Of a DNA stretch of 64,000 nucleotides, positions 44,972-53,739 are shown piece by piece. Each line of letters starts with the position of its first letter. Positions within the stretch are counted from its first letter, which is position 1. Under the pieces are notes generated by a model. That model saw nothing but the letters and a program-made list of their open reading frames with translations. It had not been told where the DNA came from and ran no database searches. The stretch is from JAKALX01 sp964508715 (GTDB taxonomy: Bacteria; Chloroflexota; Dehalococcoidia; Tepidiformales; Tepidiformaceae): assembly GCA_964508715.1 (NCBI GenBank), contig CAZDUX010000014.1:31783-95782 (forward strand), read 5' to 3'. A program made the position numbers and the translations under genes.

Positions 44972-46009
44972 CTACCCCTGCGGCGCCGGGGTCGGCGGCT
45001 GCGGGGCCGGCTGCGGACGGCGATGACGCCAGCGCCGCACCATCAGCGCGAGCACGCTCAGCGGGATGAACAGCCACCCGGCGGCTACGAGTGCAACCGC
45101 ACCACCCGCCGCAACGTAGCGAAGGGCGTCGAGCGACCACTCCCACGCATCCGCAAGCGCTTCGCTGAAGGCCTTCGGTCCGCCCGTCTTCGGCTCGGCC
45201 TTCCCCGGCGTGATAGGCGTCAGCGTCAGGTCGATCGTCGCAAGGTCCGTCATCTTGTCGAGGACGTTCAGCCGCCCCTGGATCTGCTCGATCTGTCCCC
45301 GCACGCTGTCGAGACGGTCGTTCACCGTCAGGATGTCCTGGATCGACTTTGCCTGCTCGAGCAGCTTCAGATAGCTCTGCTCCGTCCGCTCGAGGTTGCG
45401 AAGCCGGCTCTGCAGGTCCGTGTACTGCTCGGTCACCTCACTCGACTTCGACCCCTCCGAGTTCACCTTCACCCCCGGCATCCCCCGGAGTTGCGCGAGC
45501 AGCGAGTCATACTGGTCCGCCGGCACCCGGAGCGTGAGCGTTGCGGTGCGCTGCTTCGTGTCACCGGCAGTGCTGGCGGCGTAGCTCGCTTTCTCCACAT
45601 AACCACCACTGCTCCGGGTCAGCCGCGACGCCTCCGTGAAGGTGGTAGCTACATCATCCACGCCCAGCCCCAGGCTCGCGGTGAGGATTACCTTTCGGTC
45701 AAGCAGCGACGGAAGTGCCGTTCCTCCCCCTGCCGCTCCGGCTGCCCCGTACGTCTGTGTACCGTTCGTGCTCGGAGCGGCGGGCAGCGCGTCCTTCGCT
45801 ATCGCGTTCGACGACGACCGTTCGCCAGTGGCCGCGAGATCATTGCCCGACGGGAATCCCGTCATGTTCTCGGACGCCCCGCTGTCGGGGCCGGCGGAGT
45901 ACTGGCTCGCCTCTTCATTGTCGTTGCTCGCCACGAAAAGGCCGATCCCCGCAAGTGCCGTCACGGCGACGATGGCAACGGTTGATCCGATAGCAAGGTG
46001 TTTGCGCAT
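44972..46009 (-). CDS. DUF4349 membrane-anchored protein
   Basis: A 345-residue protein. The ATG at 46009 has AGGAGA upstream and gives an N-terminal anchor (HLAIGSTVAIVAVTALAGIGLFVA). A linker follows, then the DUF4349 core: LDRKVILTASLGLGVDDVATTFTEA and a coiled coil with EVTEQYTDLQSRLRNLERTEQSYLKLL ... DRLDSVRGQIEQIQGRLNVLDK (about 195-265). A C-terminal membrane helix and a Pro-rich tail finish it. The function of the family is unclear. It is divergent from the M50 protease. Confidence 0.88.
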   Translation of the reverse strand: MRKHLAIGSTVAIVAVTALAGIGLFVASNDNEEASQYSAGPDSGASENMTGFPSGNDLAATGERSSSNAIAKDALPAAPSTNGTQTYGAAGAAGGGTALPSLLDRKVILTASLGLGVDDVATTFTEASRLTRSSGGYVEKASYAASTAGDTKQRTATLTLRVPADQYDSLLAQLRGMPGVKVNSEGSKSSEVTEQYTDLQSRLRNLERTEQSYLKLLEQAKSIQDILTVNDRLDSVRGQIEQIQGRLNVLDKMTDLATIDLTLTPITPGKAEPKTGGPKAFSEALADAWEWSLDALRYVAAGGAVALVAAGWLFIPLSVLALMVRRWRHRRPQPAPQPPTPAPQG

Positions 46010-46162
46010 GGCGTTCTCCTGCCGGGCAGAATCTCGATGCCCGTGTTGAAGAGACGCTCGACGCACGGAAAAGGTTCCTCGCCAGCCGGAGGCCCTCTTT
46101 ACGATTCGCGAATCTCGTGCACCCGTCCGTCTTTCCGTGGCCCGAGTGACACCGTGTGTATT

Positions 46163-47320
46163 ATGGATTCCACGATGCGAAACATCCGGCTGGGGTCGCT
46201 CCTCGGCATCCCTATCCTCGTAAACCCGAGCTGGTTCCTCCTGTTCGCACTTACGACCTGGATCCTTGCGACCGAGGTCTTTCCCAGTGCCCTCGCCGAG
46301 GCCAGCGCCCAGACCCACTTCCTGATGGCGGCGGCCAGCGTCCTGCTCTTCTTCGCCTCGATTATCATCCACGAACTCGCCCATAGCGTGGTGGCCAGGG
46401 CCTACAAGATCCCCGTCCGCAGCATCACCCTCTTCCTCTTTGGGGGCGTCGCCCAGATCACCCGGGAGGCTGCCCGGCCCCTCGGCGAGCTCCTCATGGC
46501 CGCCGCCGGACCCCTCACGAGCTTCGCCCTCGGAGGCGTATTCCTCGGCGCCTGGTTCCTCCTCGGCGCACAGGACACCCGCCCCGTCGACTACGTCCTC
46601 TTCTGGCTGGCGTGGATGAACTTCGTCCTCGGCATCTTCAACTTCATGCCTGCCTTTCCGATGGACGGCGGACGCGTCTTCCGCTCACTCATCTGGCTGG
46701 TCACCGGCAACTACAACCGCGCAACCAGCATCGCCGCATGGACAGGCCGCGGCATCGCCTGGACGATGATGGCGATCGGCCTCCTCGCCGTCTTCTACAT
46801 CGACGTGCTCATCGCCCGCGACCCGCTCGGCGGCGGCTGGCTCATCCTCATCGGCCTCTTCCTCGAAAACGCCGCGCGCCAGAGCCTCCTCCAGAACCGC
46901 TTCGTCCGCACCCTCCAGCAGTACCACACCAGCGACCTCATGACCCTCGACCCGCCCGTGGTCCCCGGCTCGATGACGGTCGGCTCGCTCGCCCGCGGCG
47001 TCCTCGAGATCAACCCCCGCGTCTGCTACTTCGTCGAAGAGAACGGCTCGCTCGCCGGCATCATCAGCGGCTACCAGCTGCGCGAGGTCCCCGAGCCACT
47101 CTGGGATCTCACCACCGCCAGCCAGGCGATGGTCACGAAGGACAAGCTCCGACCCGCGCGCAAGGAGCAACTCGTCTCCGAAGTCCTGCTCGAAATGGAA
47201 ACCGAGAACCTCCTGCACATGCCCGTCATCGAAGATGGCCGCGTCATCGGCGTCATCGCCCGCGACCGCATCCTCGGCGTCCTCCGCCAGGCAGGCCTCA
47301 TTGCACCTGCGACAGGCTGA
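46163..47320 (+). CDS. M50 site-2-type metalloprotease with C-terminal CBS domains
   Basis: A 385-residue intramembrane zinc protease of the SpoIVFB-like group. HELAH in IIIHELAHSVVA and the second motif NFMPAFPMDGGR supply the zinc ligands. Around six membrane helices precede a cytosolic CBS pair (about 250-380: LMTLDPPVV ... MPVIEDGRVIGVIARDRIL). Start candidates are the ATG at 46163 (MDSTMRN) and the ATG at 46175; a TATTAT box at 46159-46164 overlaps the first, favouring 46175 with an almost leaderless mRNA. CBS domains may sense adenine nucleotides. Confidence 0.92.
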   Translation: MDSTMRNIRLGSLLGIPILVNPSWFLLFALTTWILATEVFPSALAEASAQTHFLMAAASVLLFFASIIIHELAHSVVARAYKIPVRSITLFLFGGVAQITREAARPLGELLMAAAGPLTSFALGGVFLGAWFLLGAQDTRPVDYVLFWLAWMNFVLGIFNFMPAFPMDGGRVFRSLIWLVTGNYNRATSIAAWTGRGIAWTMMAIGLLAVFYIDVLIARDPLGGGWLILIGLFLENAARQSLLQNRFVRTLQQYHTSDLMTLDPPVVPGSMTVGSLARGVLEINPRVCYFVEENGSLAGIISGYQLREVPEPLWDLTTASQAMVTKDKLRPARKEQLVSEVLLEMETENLLHMPVIEDGRVIGVIARDRILGVLRQAGLIAPATG

Positions 47321-47402
47321 CCGCCCCTGGCGCGGCGATGAGACCACGGTGACCCGCCATGAGTTCCACGAACGATCCGAATTACTGGCGGGGTTCCCGT
47401 CG

Positions 47403-47654
47403 TTAGTGCGTGTGTGCCCCTGAGCCCGGCCCATGGCTGTGGCCATGATGGAACCATGACCCGCCGCCCGGCTCGCTCGGCGTCGCGCCATCGGCACGGG
47501 CACCCCGCGTGAACGTCATCATCGGTGTTGTGATCTGCTTCTTCGCCGGCCTGTCACAGATCGGACAGTGCGCAGGCAGGTCCGCTTCTTTGAACGAACG
47601 CGAGACTTCGAATGTCAGAGCGCAGGTTTCGCAGGCGTAGTCGTAGAGCGGCAT
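47403..47654 (-). CDS. FmdB-type zinc-ribbon protein with His-rich tail
   Basis: An 83-residue protein. The FmdB/PF09723 ribbon MPLYDYACETCALTFEVSRSF ... CPICDRPAKKQ carries two CxxC pairs. The C-terminal twenty residues are His/Gly-rich (HHGHSHGPGSGAHTH), an additional metal-binding feature. It is divergent from the unknown gene at 47717, with a palindromic 62-bp spacer. Confidence 0.85.
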   Translation of the reverse strand: MPLYDYACETCALTFEVSRSFKEADLPAHCPICDRPAKKQITTPMMTFTRGARADGATPSEPGGGSWFHHGHSHGPGSGAHTH

Positions 47655-47678
47655 TGGCGCTAGAGTAACGCAATCACC

Positions 47679-47700
47679 TGCAATTGCAAGAATTTGCAGT
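47679..47700. promoter_or_regulatory. palindrome/half-site array in a divergent promoter
   Basis: TGCAATTGCA (47679-47688) is a perfect 10-bp palindrome, followed by AGAATTTGCAG, which repeats the TTGCA half-site. It lies between divergent fmdB-like and unknown genes and could be an operator. Confidence 0.35.
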
Positions 47701-47716
47701 TACCAGGAGCAGACCC

Positions 47717-48391
47717 GTGGCTACCAGTGCCATTGTCCTCGTCGATAATACCCAGCCCGATGCCGCGCTCGAAGGGTGGAAGGACGCCGCCCGCCAGTTC
47801 GCCGGCTTCACCGATACGACTGTCGAAGTCCTGACCGGAGACCAGGCAGCCCTCACCATGCTGTCAACGTCCCTCCTCGCACAGGCGCGCCAGTGGACTC
47901 GCCAGTCAATCGAGGCCGGAGCTCCCCCACCGCCACCAATGACCTCCGCCGAATTCCTCTTTCGGCCCGACGGCCGCCCCGATTGGGCGGCGATGTGGAC
48001 CAGCTTCTGCGATCTCGCCCTCTACGGCGGGCCCCCTCACCGGGGCCCTGGCCAGGCGCTTCATCTTCCCGAGGGCAACGACTTCGAACCGTCCGACTGC
48101 GATGCCGTTGCAGAAATCCGGCGCGGGATCTTCGAGACAACCGGCCTCTTCTCCGAACCTGTCGAGGGCGGATGGCTGGCCGTGACGTGTGGCGACTCGC
48201 GCATGGCCGCCTGGCTCTGCGCCAGCATCATCCTCGAAAACGTCGATGCTCGTAGCGATGCAGAGCGCCTCTTCGTGCCCGCTCACCCATCCTTTCGCCT
48301 CGAGAACGAAGTCAAGAGTGTCGTGACCGTTGTCGCCAAGACACACCATTACTGGCAGGCCCACGTGGAGGCCTACGCCGCCGCCCGTTGA
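47717..48391 (+). CDS. uncharacterised protein
   Basis: A 224-residue protein not recognised as a known family. The GTG at 47717 has AGGAG 7 bp upstream, which decides the start. The product opens with a strand of the type TSAIVLVDN, has a central loop rich in Pro (GAPPPPPMTSAEFLFRPDG), and ends with SVVTVVAKTHHYWQAHVEAY. No signal or membrane segment is seen, so it is probably cytosolic. It is convergent with the secreted protein gene at 48485; a 10-bp stem at 48409-48445 separates them. Confidence 0.65.
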   Translation: MATSAIVLVDNTQPDAALEGWKDAARQFAGFTDTTVEVLTGDQAALTMLSTSLLAQARQWTRQSIEAGAPPPPPMTSAEFLFRPDGRPDWAAMWTSFCDLALYGGPPHRGPGQALHLPEGNDFEPSDCDAVAEIRRGIFETTGLFSEPVEGGWLAVTCGDSRMAAWLCASIILENVDARSDAERLFVPAHPSFRLENEVKSVVTVVAKTHHYWQAHVEAYAAAR

Positions 48392-48408
48392 GTCATCTGC
48401 GGGCAACC

Positions 48409-48445
48409 GCATGGCACCTGCTCCAGTCGGTTGCGGGTGCCATGC
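48409..48445. terminator. hairpin between convergent genes
   Basis: GCATGGCACC (48409-48418) pairs with GGTGCCATGC (48436-48445) around a 17-base loop. No T-tract follows, so termination is only probable. Confidence 0.4.
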
Positions 48446-48484
48446 AGGCGCCCCATCCCCACGCTGCCTGGCAGTAGCGTTCCC

Positions 48485-49105
48485 TTAGTTGGGGCTCAGC
48501 GTGTACCAGATACGCGCAATGAGCCCGGCCTTGTCCACCTTGGCTACCTGCTGCATCACGGTCGGCGTTGTCCCCACACAGCGCCATTCGTAGACCGTCG
48601 AATGCCCGGTCACCACGAACGGGATCGCCGCCGTCGCGCCCCCATCGCCCGGGTGGCTCGCGCACCACTGGATCTCCCCATCCGTCGGGGTTCGATCGGT
48701 ATTCGCATCCCAGCACGTCAGATTCGCGCCGGGGAAGCAGCCAAGGACATGGGAGTCCTCACAGCGCCAGTAGACGTTCCCCGAAGCCGCGAAGTTGTCG
48801 AGCGTCCCCGGCTTCGAACCCAGCGCTCGCTCCAACGCCCGGACGACACTCTGCGGCTCGGCTGGGCCCGTGTAACGGTTATCAGGGTGCAACTGGTCTC
48901 CCACCGCGGCGCAATACGCAAACGGGTCCGAGTACGTCGCCAGTTCTGTCGCCGAAGCGGCGGAAGACACCGGCGTCACCCCGGCCACGGGTGTGGCTGC
49001 CACGGACGAAGAACCACCCCGCAGCAGTGCGATAGCAACAGCGCCCGCAATCACGACGAACGCAGCCGCGCTAACGACGAACGGCCAGGGATGGCGGTGA
49101 GGCAT
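48485..49105 (-). CDS. secreted or membrane-anchored Cys-rich protein, unknown
   Basis: A 206-residue protein with an N-terminal membrane anchor/signal (FVVSAAAFVVIAGAVAIALL), an Ala/Ser/Thr/Val linker (about 30-55) and an extracellular domain with six Cys residues (FAYCAAVG, YWRCEDS, LGCFPG, TCWDAN, WCASHP, WRCVGT), which suggests three disulfides. No family is recognised. The ATG at 49105 lies behind an AGGAG-like sequence. Confidence 0.68.
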   Translation of the reverse strand: MPHRHPWPFVVSAAAFVVIAGAVAIALLRGGSSSVAATPVAGVTPVSSAASATELATYSDPFAYCAAVGDQLHPDNRYTGPAEPQSVVRALERALGSKPGTLDNFAASGNVYWRCEDSHVLGCFPGANLTCWDANTDRTPTDGEIQWCASHPGDGGATAAIPFVVTGHSTVYEWRCVGTTPTVMQQVAKVDKAGLIARIWYTLSPN

Positions 49106-49387
49106 GGGTCTCCTCCTCTCGTGCTATCCCGAGACTGGCATCCGAGCGCCCCGACGACAAGGAGTGCTGGCGTCCCCCCATTTCCATCCTCTTTCCGTCA
49201 CCAGGGGTGGTTGAGATAGACACCGACACCAAAGCCCTGCGATTCAGCTAATTATTATAAGAATATGACGCCAGATGAGTAGGCTAAAGGGTCACGATAA
49301 GCACGTAACAGTAAATGGTGCCTTTTTCATCACTTGTACCCCAAAGTTCCCTAAATATGATCACCCTATCGCACTGTGGAGGCACGC
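49106..49387. other. intergenic region with AT-rich patch before tatA
   Basis: About 130 bp (49245-49375) are markedly AT-rich compared with the surrounding sequence, including AATTATTATAAG. A frame from 49275 (MSRLKGHDKHVTVNG...) crosses the patch into tatA in another frame and is probably not a gene. A promoter candidate is annotated at 49334-49361. Confidence 0.5.
49334..49361 (+). promoter_or_regulatory. promoter candidate for tatA-tatC
   Basis: TTGTAC (49334-49339), a 16-bp spacer and TATGAT (49356-49361). Transcription would start near 49368, giving a 20-base leader that holds the GGAGG of tatA. Confidence 0.5.
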
Positions 49388-49657
49388 ATGTTCGGTGATA
49401 TCGGGGTTCCAGAACTCCTCATTATTCTTGCACTTGTCATGGTGCTCTTCGGTGCTGGTCGCGTCGGCCGCCTGGGGAAGGATCTTGGGACGGCAGTGAA
49501 GGACTTCCGCGCCGCCGTGCGAGATGAGCCGCCGGCTGAGACAGTCGCGGCAACGCAGGCACAACTTCCCGCAGCCGTCATACCCGCGGCTCCTGCTCCT
49601 GCCGATACCACCACCGAGCCTCCGTCTGAACAGCGGCTGCCGCCGGCCATCTTCTGA
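49388..49657 (+). CDS. tatA: Sec-independent translocase subunit TatA/TatB
   Basis: An 89-residue single-helix protein. The ATG at 49388 has GGAGG 6 bp upstream. It begins MFGDIGVPELLIILALVMVLFGAGR, followed by the amphipathic helix LGKDLGTAVKDFRAAVRDE and a Pro/Ala-rich tail. This is the standard TatA/Hcf106 architecture for export of folded proteins. tatC begins 20 bp later, so the two form an operon. Confidence 0.94.
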   Translation: MFGDIGVPELLIILALVMVLFGAGRVGRLGKDLGTAVKDFRAAVRDEPPAETVAATQAQLPAAVIPAAPAPADTTTEPPSEQRLPPAIF

Positions 49658-49676
49658 ACCACCCGGCTGCGACACA

Positions 49677-50471
49677 GTGACAAGCGAGGCAACGTCGCCC
49701 CCGATCAAGCAGCGAGGACGCACACGCTCCACCGGCGAGATGACGCTCCTCGAGCACCTCGTCGAGCTTCGGAACCGCGTCATCATCTGTTCGCTCGCCC
49801 TCATCATCGGCGCAGCCGTCTGTCTTTTCTTCTGGGAAACCATCCTCGGCTGGCTGCTCGCCCCCGGCCGCGATGCCGTCCCCGGGCTCAAGGTCGCGAG
49901 CTTCTCACCTGCCGATCGAATCGGTGTCATCTTCGAGATCGGTATCTACGGCGGGCTCGCACTCGCCTCCCCCGTCGTCATCTGGCAGATTCTCGCCTTC
50001 GTCACCCCCGGGCTCACCCGGAAAGAAATACGCCTGCTCTTTCCCGCCCTCTTTGGGACCTTCCTCTTCCTCGCGCTCGGAATGGCCTTTGGTTACTTCG
50101 TCGTGCTCCCCCTTTCGCTCGGCTTCCTCCTCAACTTCGGCGCAGACAAGATCGAGAACGTCATTGGCGTCAAGGAATACGCGAACTTCGTCGTCCGCTC
50201 CATCTTCTTCGCCGGCCTCTCATTCGAACTTCCCATGGTCATGGCACTGCTCAGCTGGCTCGGCCTTGTCCGGGCGAAGCAGATGTTCTCCTTCTGGCGC
50301 TACGCGATTGTCCTCGTCTTCGTCATGGCCTGCTTCGTTGTTCCCACACCCGACCCTGTAGACCAGACCATCGTCTCCGTGCCGCTCCTTGGCCTCTACA
50401 TCCTTGGCATCTTCTTCGCCTGGCTCGTCCATCCGTCGCGCCGCACCGGGCACGTGCCGGTGGCAGCCTGA
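49677..50471 (+). CDS. tatC: Sec-independent translocase subunit TatC
   Basis: A six-helix TatC of 264 residues from the GTG at 49677. The core begins MTLLEHLVELRNRVI (ATG at 49740 is an alternative start). Helices follow, with IFEIGIYGGLALASPVVIWQIL, FVTPGLTRKEIRLL, FFAGLSFELPMVMALLSWLGLV and VPTPDPVDQTIVSVPLLGLY (family blocks). These include the signal-peptide-binding first loop and the conserved Glu/Pro residues. It works with the upstream TatA. Confidence 0.95.
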   Translation: MTSEATSPPIKQRGRTRSTGEMTLLEHLVELRNRVIICSLALIIGAAVCLFFWETILGWLLAPGRDAVPGLKVASFSPADRIGVIFEIGIYGGLALASPVVIWQILAFVTPGLTRKEIRLLFPALFGTFLFLALGMAFGYFVVLPLSLGFLLNFGADKIENVIGVKEYANFVVRSIFFAGLSFELPMVMALLSWLGLVRAKQMFSFWRYAIVLVFVMACFVVPTPDPVDQTIVSVPLLGLYILGIFFAWLVHPSRRTGHVPVAA

Positions 50472-50480
50472 GGGGGTACC

Positions 50481-50882
50481 GTGCCTCTTCCTCCACACCC
50501 CTGTCGTGCGCCGCTGCTGGTGGTCGCGCTTGGAGCGAGCGGCTGCGCCCTGGCACTCGCGGGAACGGGTGTCTTCGACAACCTCCCCGGCCCGCAGCCT
50601 CAGGGAGACGAAAACCTGGTGTTGCTCGGTGTGCTCGCCTTAGCCCTGGCTGTTGGATTGCTTACGCACCGCTCATTCGCCATGGCGGCGGCCGCAGCGA
50701 TCGTCCTCCTTGTCGCCTCGCTCCTGAGTGTTGCGGACCTGGCCGGTGCGCTGTCCACCGTCTCCCGGACGCATGCACACCTCCACACCGGGTGGGCGAT
50801 CGCCCTGGCGGCGTCTGCGGCCGGGGAGTTTCCAGTACTCCGGCTCGTGCAGGCGCTCGCCCGTACCAGAACGTGGCTCTGA
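50481..50882 (+). CDS. small polytopic membrane protein, unknown
   Basis: A 133-residue protein with three to four hydrophobic stretches (LLVVALGASGCALALAG, NLVLLGVLALALAVGLL, MAAAAAIVLLVASLLSVADL, GWAIALAASAAGEF). The GTG at 50481 lies 9 bp after tatC behind GAGGGGG, so it is probably the third gene of the tat operon. No family is recognised. Confidence 0.6.
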   Translation: MPLPPHPCRAPLLVVALGASGCALALAGTGVFDNLPGPQPQGDENLVLLGVLALALAVGLLTHRSFAMAAAAAIVLLVASLLSVADLAGALSTVSRTHAHLHTGWAIALAASAAGEFPVLRLVQALARTRTWL

Positions 50883-51090
50883 TCAGGTTAGGCCAACTCC
50901 GCCTGGCCCCAACCTGCCAGATAGCCCTAATCCCTGCAGGGACCGTCGTAGGTCACCAATGCTCCGCGCCAACACGCTCCCTTTCGCCGTGGCGTCCACT
51001 CCACTTCCACGCCCACGCCTGGGTAGGCTCAACCTTGCTCGAACTCCCATGGTGTCGTGCTGATTCGATCAGCAGTAGCATGATCACGGA

Positions 51091-52038
51091 ATGGCCGAGT
51101 TTTCCATCTACCTCTTCTGGACCGGGCTCGTTACCTCGGTCATCGCCGTAATTCTCTATATCGCCTACGTCGCCAGCGCTTCCGTCTCCCTTCGCCGCCT
51201 GAGCGCACAGACGAGCGCCGGCACCATCACCATCTCCAGCGCCACCGGAATCCCCAATCCCGGCATCGGCCGCCTCGCAACGAGTTTCCTCGCCTTTTCC
51301 GTTATCGCCCTCGCGGGTCAGGTTGCCACCCGCTGGTCCGCCACCGGCCACGCCCCCATCTCGAACCTCTACGAGTTCACATCGGCCTTCGGCTTCGGCA
51401 TCGCCGCCGCCTACCTCGCCTTTGAGACATTCACGGGACAGCGCCGTATCGGTGTCATCGCAACCCCGATCGTCGCTGCCGTCCTCGGCATCGCCACCCT
51501 CTTCCCAACGGATATCGTTCCCCTCATTCCCGCCCTCCAGAACGGCCCGCTCCTCACCATCCACGTCAGCGTGATGATGATCTCCTACGCCGTGCTGACC
51601 GTTGCCTTCTCGGGCGCCACCATCTACCTCCTCCAGGGTGGCGAGGGGAAGCGCCGGTTCGCGAGCCTCCCGAGCGCTGACGCGGCCGGTGACCTCGCTC
51701 ACAAGGCCGTGATGATCGGCTTTCCGCTGCTCGGTCTCGGTATCGCCCTTGGCGCCTGGTGGGCGAACAGCGCGTGGGGCCGCTACTGGGGCTGGGACCC
51801 CAAGGAAACGAGCGCCCTCGTCACCTGGCTCAGCATCGTCGCCTATTTCCACGCCCGTGCCGGGACTGGCTCGGTGGCAAACGCCCCCGGGATCCGCAAG
51901 GTCGTTCCGCTTCGTATCCGGCGCGGCTGGCGGCCCGATCCGATGTGGTGGCTCATCGTCATGTGGGTCCTCGTCATGTTCACCTACTTCGCCGTGAACC
52001 TCTGGGTAAGCGGCCTCCACAGCTACGCCGGCGTGTAG
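51091..52038 (+). CDS. cytochrome c assembly protein CcsA/ResC type
   Basis: A 315-residue polytopic protein of system II cytochrome c maturation, which handles heme for ligation to apocytochrome c. The WWD-type signature is clear in WGRYWGWDPKETSALVTWL. The motif ISNLYEF and His residues in LTIHVSVMMISYAVL and YFHAR match heme ligation positions of CcsA. About eight membrane helices are seen. The CcsB/ResB partner is not adjacent. The 208 bp before the gene include a TCCCTGCAGGGA palindrome (50931-50942) of unknown role. Confidence 0.92.
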   Translation: MAEFSIYLFWTGLVTSVIAVILYIAYVASASVSLRRLSAQTSAGTITISSATGIPNPGIGRLATSFLAFSVIALAGQVATRWSATGHAPISNLYEFTSAFGFGIAAAYLAFETFTGQRRIGVIATPIVAAVLGIATLFPTDIVPLIPALQNGPLLTIHVSVMMISYAVLTVAFSGATIYLLQGGEGKRRFASLPSADAAGDLAHKAVMIGFPLLGLGIALGAWWANSAWGRYWGWDPKETSALVTWLSIVAYFHARAGTGSVANAPGIRKVVPLRIRRGWRPDPMWWLIVMWVLVMFTYFAVNLWVSGLHSYAGV

Positions 52039-52104
52039 CTGCCCCCCGGCCCGGCTCCAACCCGTCCGATAGTCCCGGCTGCCCGCACTGCTACACTTAC
52101 ACCT

Positions 52105-53385
52105 ATGACGACGGCGACATCACTCATCCGCGAACGTGCCGCGGCGGCCCGGGCCGCATCACGACGACTTGCGAACCTCTCCGCGAAGGAGAAGAACGAC
52201 GCGCTCCTCCGCATCGCAACACTCCTCGAGACCGACCAGCAACCCATCCTCCAAGCGAATGCACTCGACCTCGAAGCCGCACGGGAAGCCGGGCTCGATG
52301 CCTACTTCGTCGAACGCCTGTCGCTTTCGCCCGACCGTTTGCGCGGCATCGCCGGCGACACGCGTGCAGTGGCCGCACTGCCCGACCCGATCGGCGAGGT
52401 ATTCGATTCGCGAACCCTCCCCAACGGGCTGCTCATTGGGCGGCGGCGGGTGCCACTCGGCGTCGTTGCCTGCATCTACGAATCGCGCCCGAATGTGACC
52501 ATCGATATCGCCGCACTTGCGCTCAAAAGCGGGAACGCCAGCATCCTTCGCGGCGGCAAGGAAGCCCGCCACAGCAACGCCGCACTTGGTGAGGTGCTCA
52601 CACGGGCGCTGGCGGGAACCGAGGTGCCCGCCGATGCCGTACAGGTTGTTGCTGACCCGGATCGCGCACTGGTGGATGACCTGCTCAAAGCGCACGACCT
52701 CGTCGACGTCATCGTCCCGCGCGGCGGCCCCCAACTCATCGAATATGTTCGGATGAACGCGACGATGCCCGTTATCGCCCATGGCGATGCCGTCGTTCAG
52801 ATCTACGTCGATGCAGAACTGGACGTCGAGAAAACGGTCACCATCGTCGATAACGCCAAGACACGCCGCTACAGCATCTGCAATGCGGTCGACACGCTCC
52901 TCGTCCATGCCGCCGCCGCCCCCTCGTTCCTCGATGCACTCTGCGAACGCTGGGGACCAAAGGTGACACTCATCGGCGACGACCGCGCACTCGCACTCCT
53001 CTCGCCCGAGGCGCACCCCGGGGTCATGGTGGAGCGCGCCAGCGAACAGACGTGGCAGACCGAACACCTGGCGCTGCGCGTTGGGATTCGAATTGTTGAC
53101 TCTATGGACGAGGCCATCGAGCACATCGAGCGCTACGGCAGCCACCATAGCGATGCCATCCTCACCGAGAACTACACCAACGCGATGCGCTTCGTCGATG
53201 AGGTCGACTCCGCCTGCGTCTACGTGAACGCCAGCACCCAGTTCACCGACGGCGCCCAGTTCGGGCTCGGTGCCGAAGTCGGAATCTCCACGCAGAAGAT
53301 GCACGCCCGCGGCCCAATGGGGTTGCGCGAACTCACCAGCTACAAGTGGACTATCTTCGGGAACGGGCAGGTACGACCGCTGTGA
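52105..53385 (+). CDS. proA: gamma-glutamyl phosphate reductase
   Basis: ProA reduces glutamyl 5-phosphate to the semialdehyde in proline synthesis. The 426-residue aldehyde-dehydrogenase-fold enzyme has PLGVVACIYESRPNVTIDIAALALKSGNA, GGKEARHSNAAL and the catalytic Cys in TRRYSICNAVDTLLVH near residue 258. It also has VNASTQFTDGAQFGLGAEVGISTQK near the end (all family blocks). Its stop overlaps the next start by 4 bp. proB is on the other strand at 24975. Confidence 0.96.
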   Translation: MTTATSLIRERAAAARAASRRLANLSAKEKNDALLRIATLLETDQQPILQANALDLEAAREAGLDAYFVERLSLSPDRLRGIAGDTRAVAALPDPIGEVFDSRTLPNGLLIGRRRVPLGVVACIYESRPNVTIDIAALALKSGNASILRGGKEARHSNAALGEVLTRALAGTEVPADAVQVVADPDRALVDDLLKAHDLVDVIVPRGGPQLIEYVRMNATMPVIAHGDAVVQIYVDAELDVEKTVTIVDNAKTRRYSICNAVDTLLVHAAAAPSFLDALCERWGPKVTLIGDDRALALLSPEAHPGVMVERASEQTWQTEHLALRVGIRIVDSMDEAIEHIERYGSHHSDAILTENYTNAMRFVDEVDSACVYVNASTQFTDGAQFGLGAEVGISTQKMHARGPMGLRELTSYKWTIFGNGQVRPL

Positions 53386-53699
53386 TCGATTTCGAACGTG
53401 AATGCCGGACACCGCACTCCGAGTCCTACACCATCCTCGAAGATGGCGGAATCGTTGGACGGATCGACCTCCATTACCAGGGGACGAACGTCTATGCCAC
53501 GCTCTGCACCACCGCCGATGCCAACGAGACACGCATCCAGGAACTCATCGATGCAGCCGACGAACGGCTCGTGATGACCGCCGACCCCTACCGCGAGGAC
53601 TTCGTCGTCTCGGTCTGGCGCGGCTCTCCCGCCGGCATCTACAGCGACAGCGACGGCGACGAGGATGACGAAGAGGGCGATACCTTCCACCTCAACTGA
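53382..53699 (+). CDS. small acidic protein coupled to proA, unknown
   Basis: A 105-residue protein starting at the GTG at 53382 that overlaps the proA stop (GTGA). It reads VIDFERECRTPHSESYTILEDGGIVGRIDLHY, a beta-rich opening, and ends in a strongly acidic run SDSDGDEDDEEGD. No family is recognised. The tight coupling to proA suggests co-expression only. Confidence 0.65.
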   Translation: MIDFERECRTPHSESYTILEDGGIVGRIDLHYQGTNVYATLCTTADANETRIQELIDAADERLVMTADPYREDFVVSVWRGSPAGIYSDSDGDEDDEEGDTFHLN

Positions 53700-53739
53700 G
53701 GCCGCTTGCCACACCCGTCCTCCTCCAACCGGCACGTGC

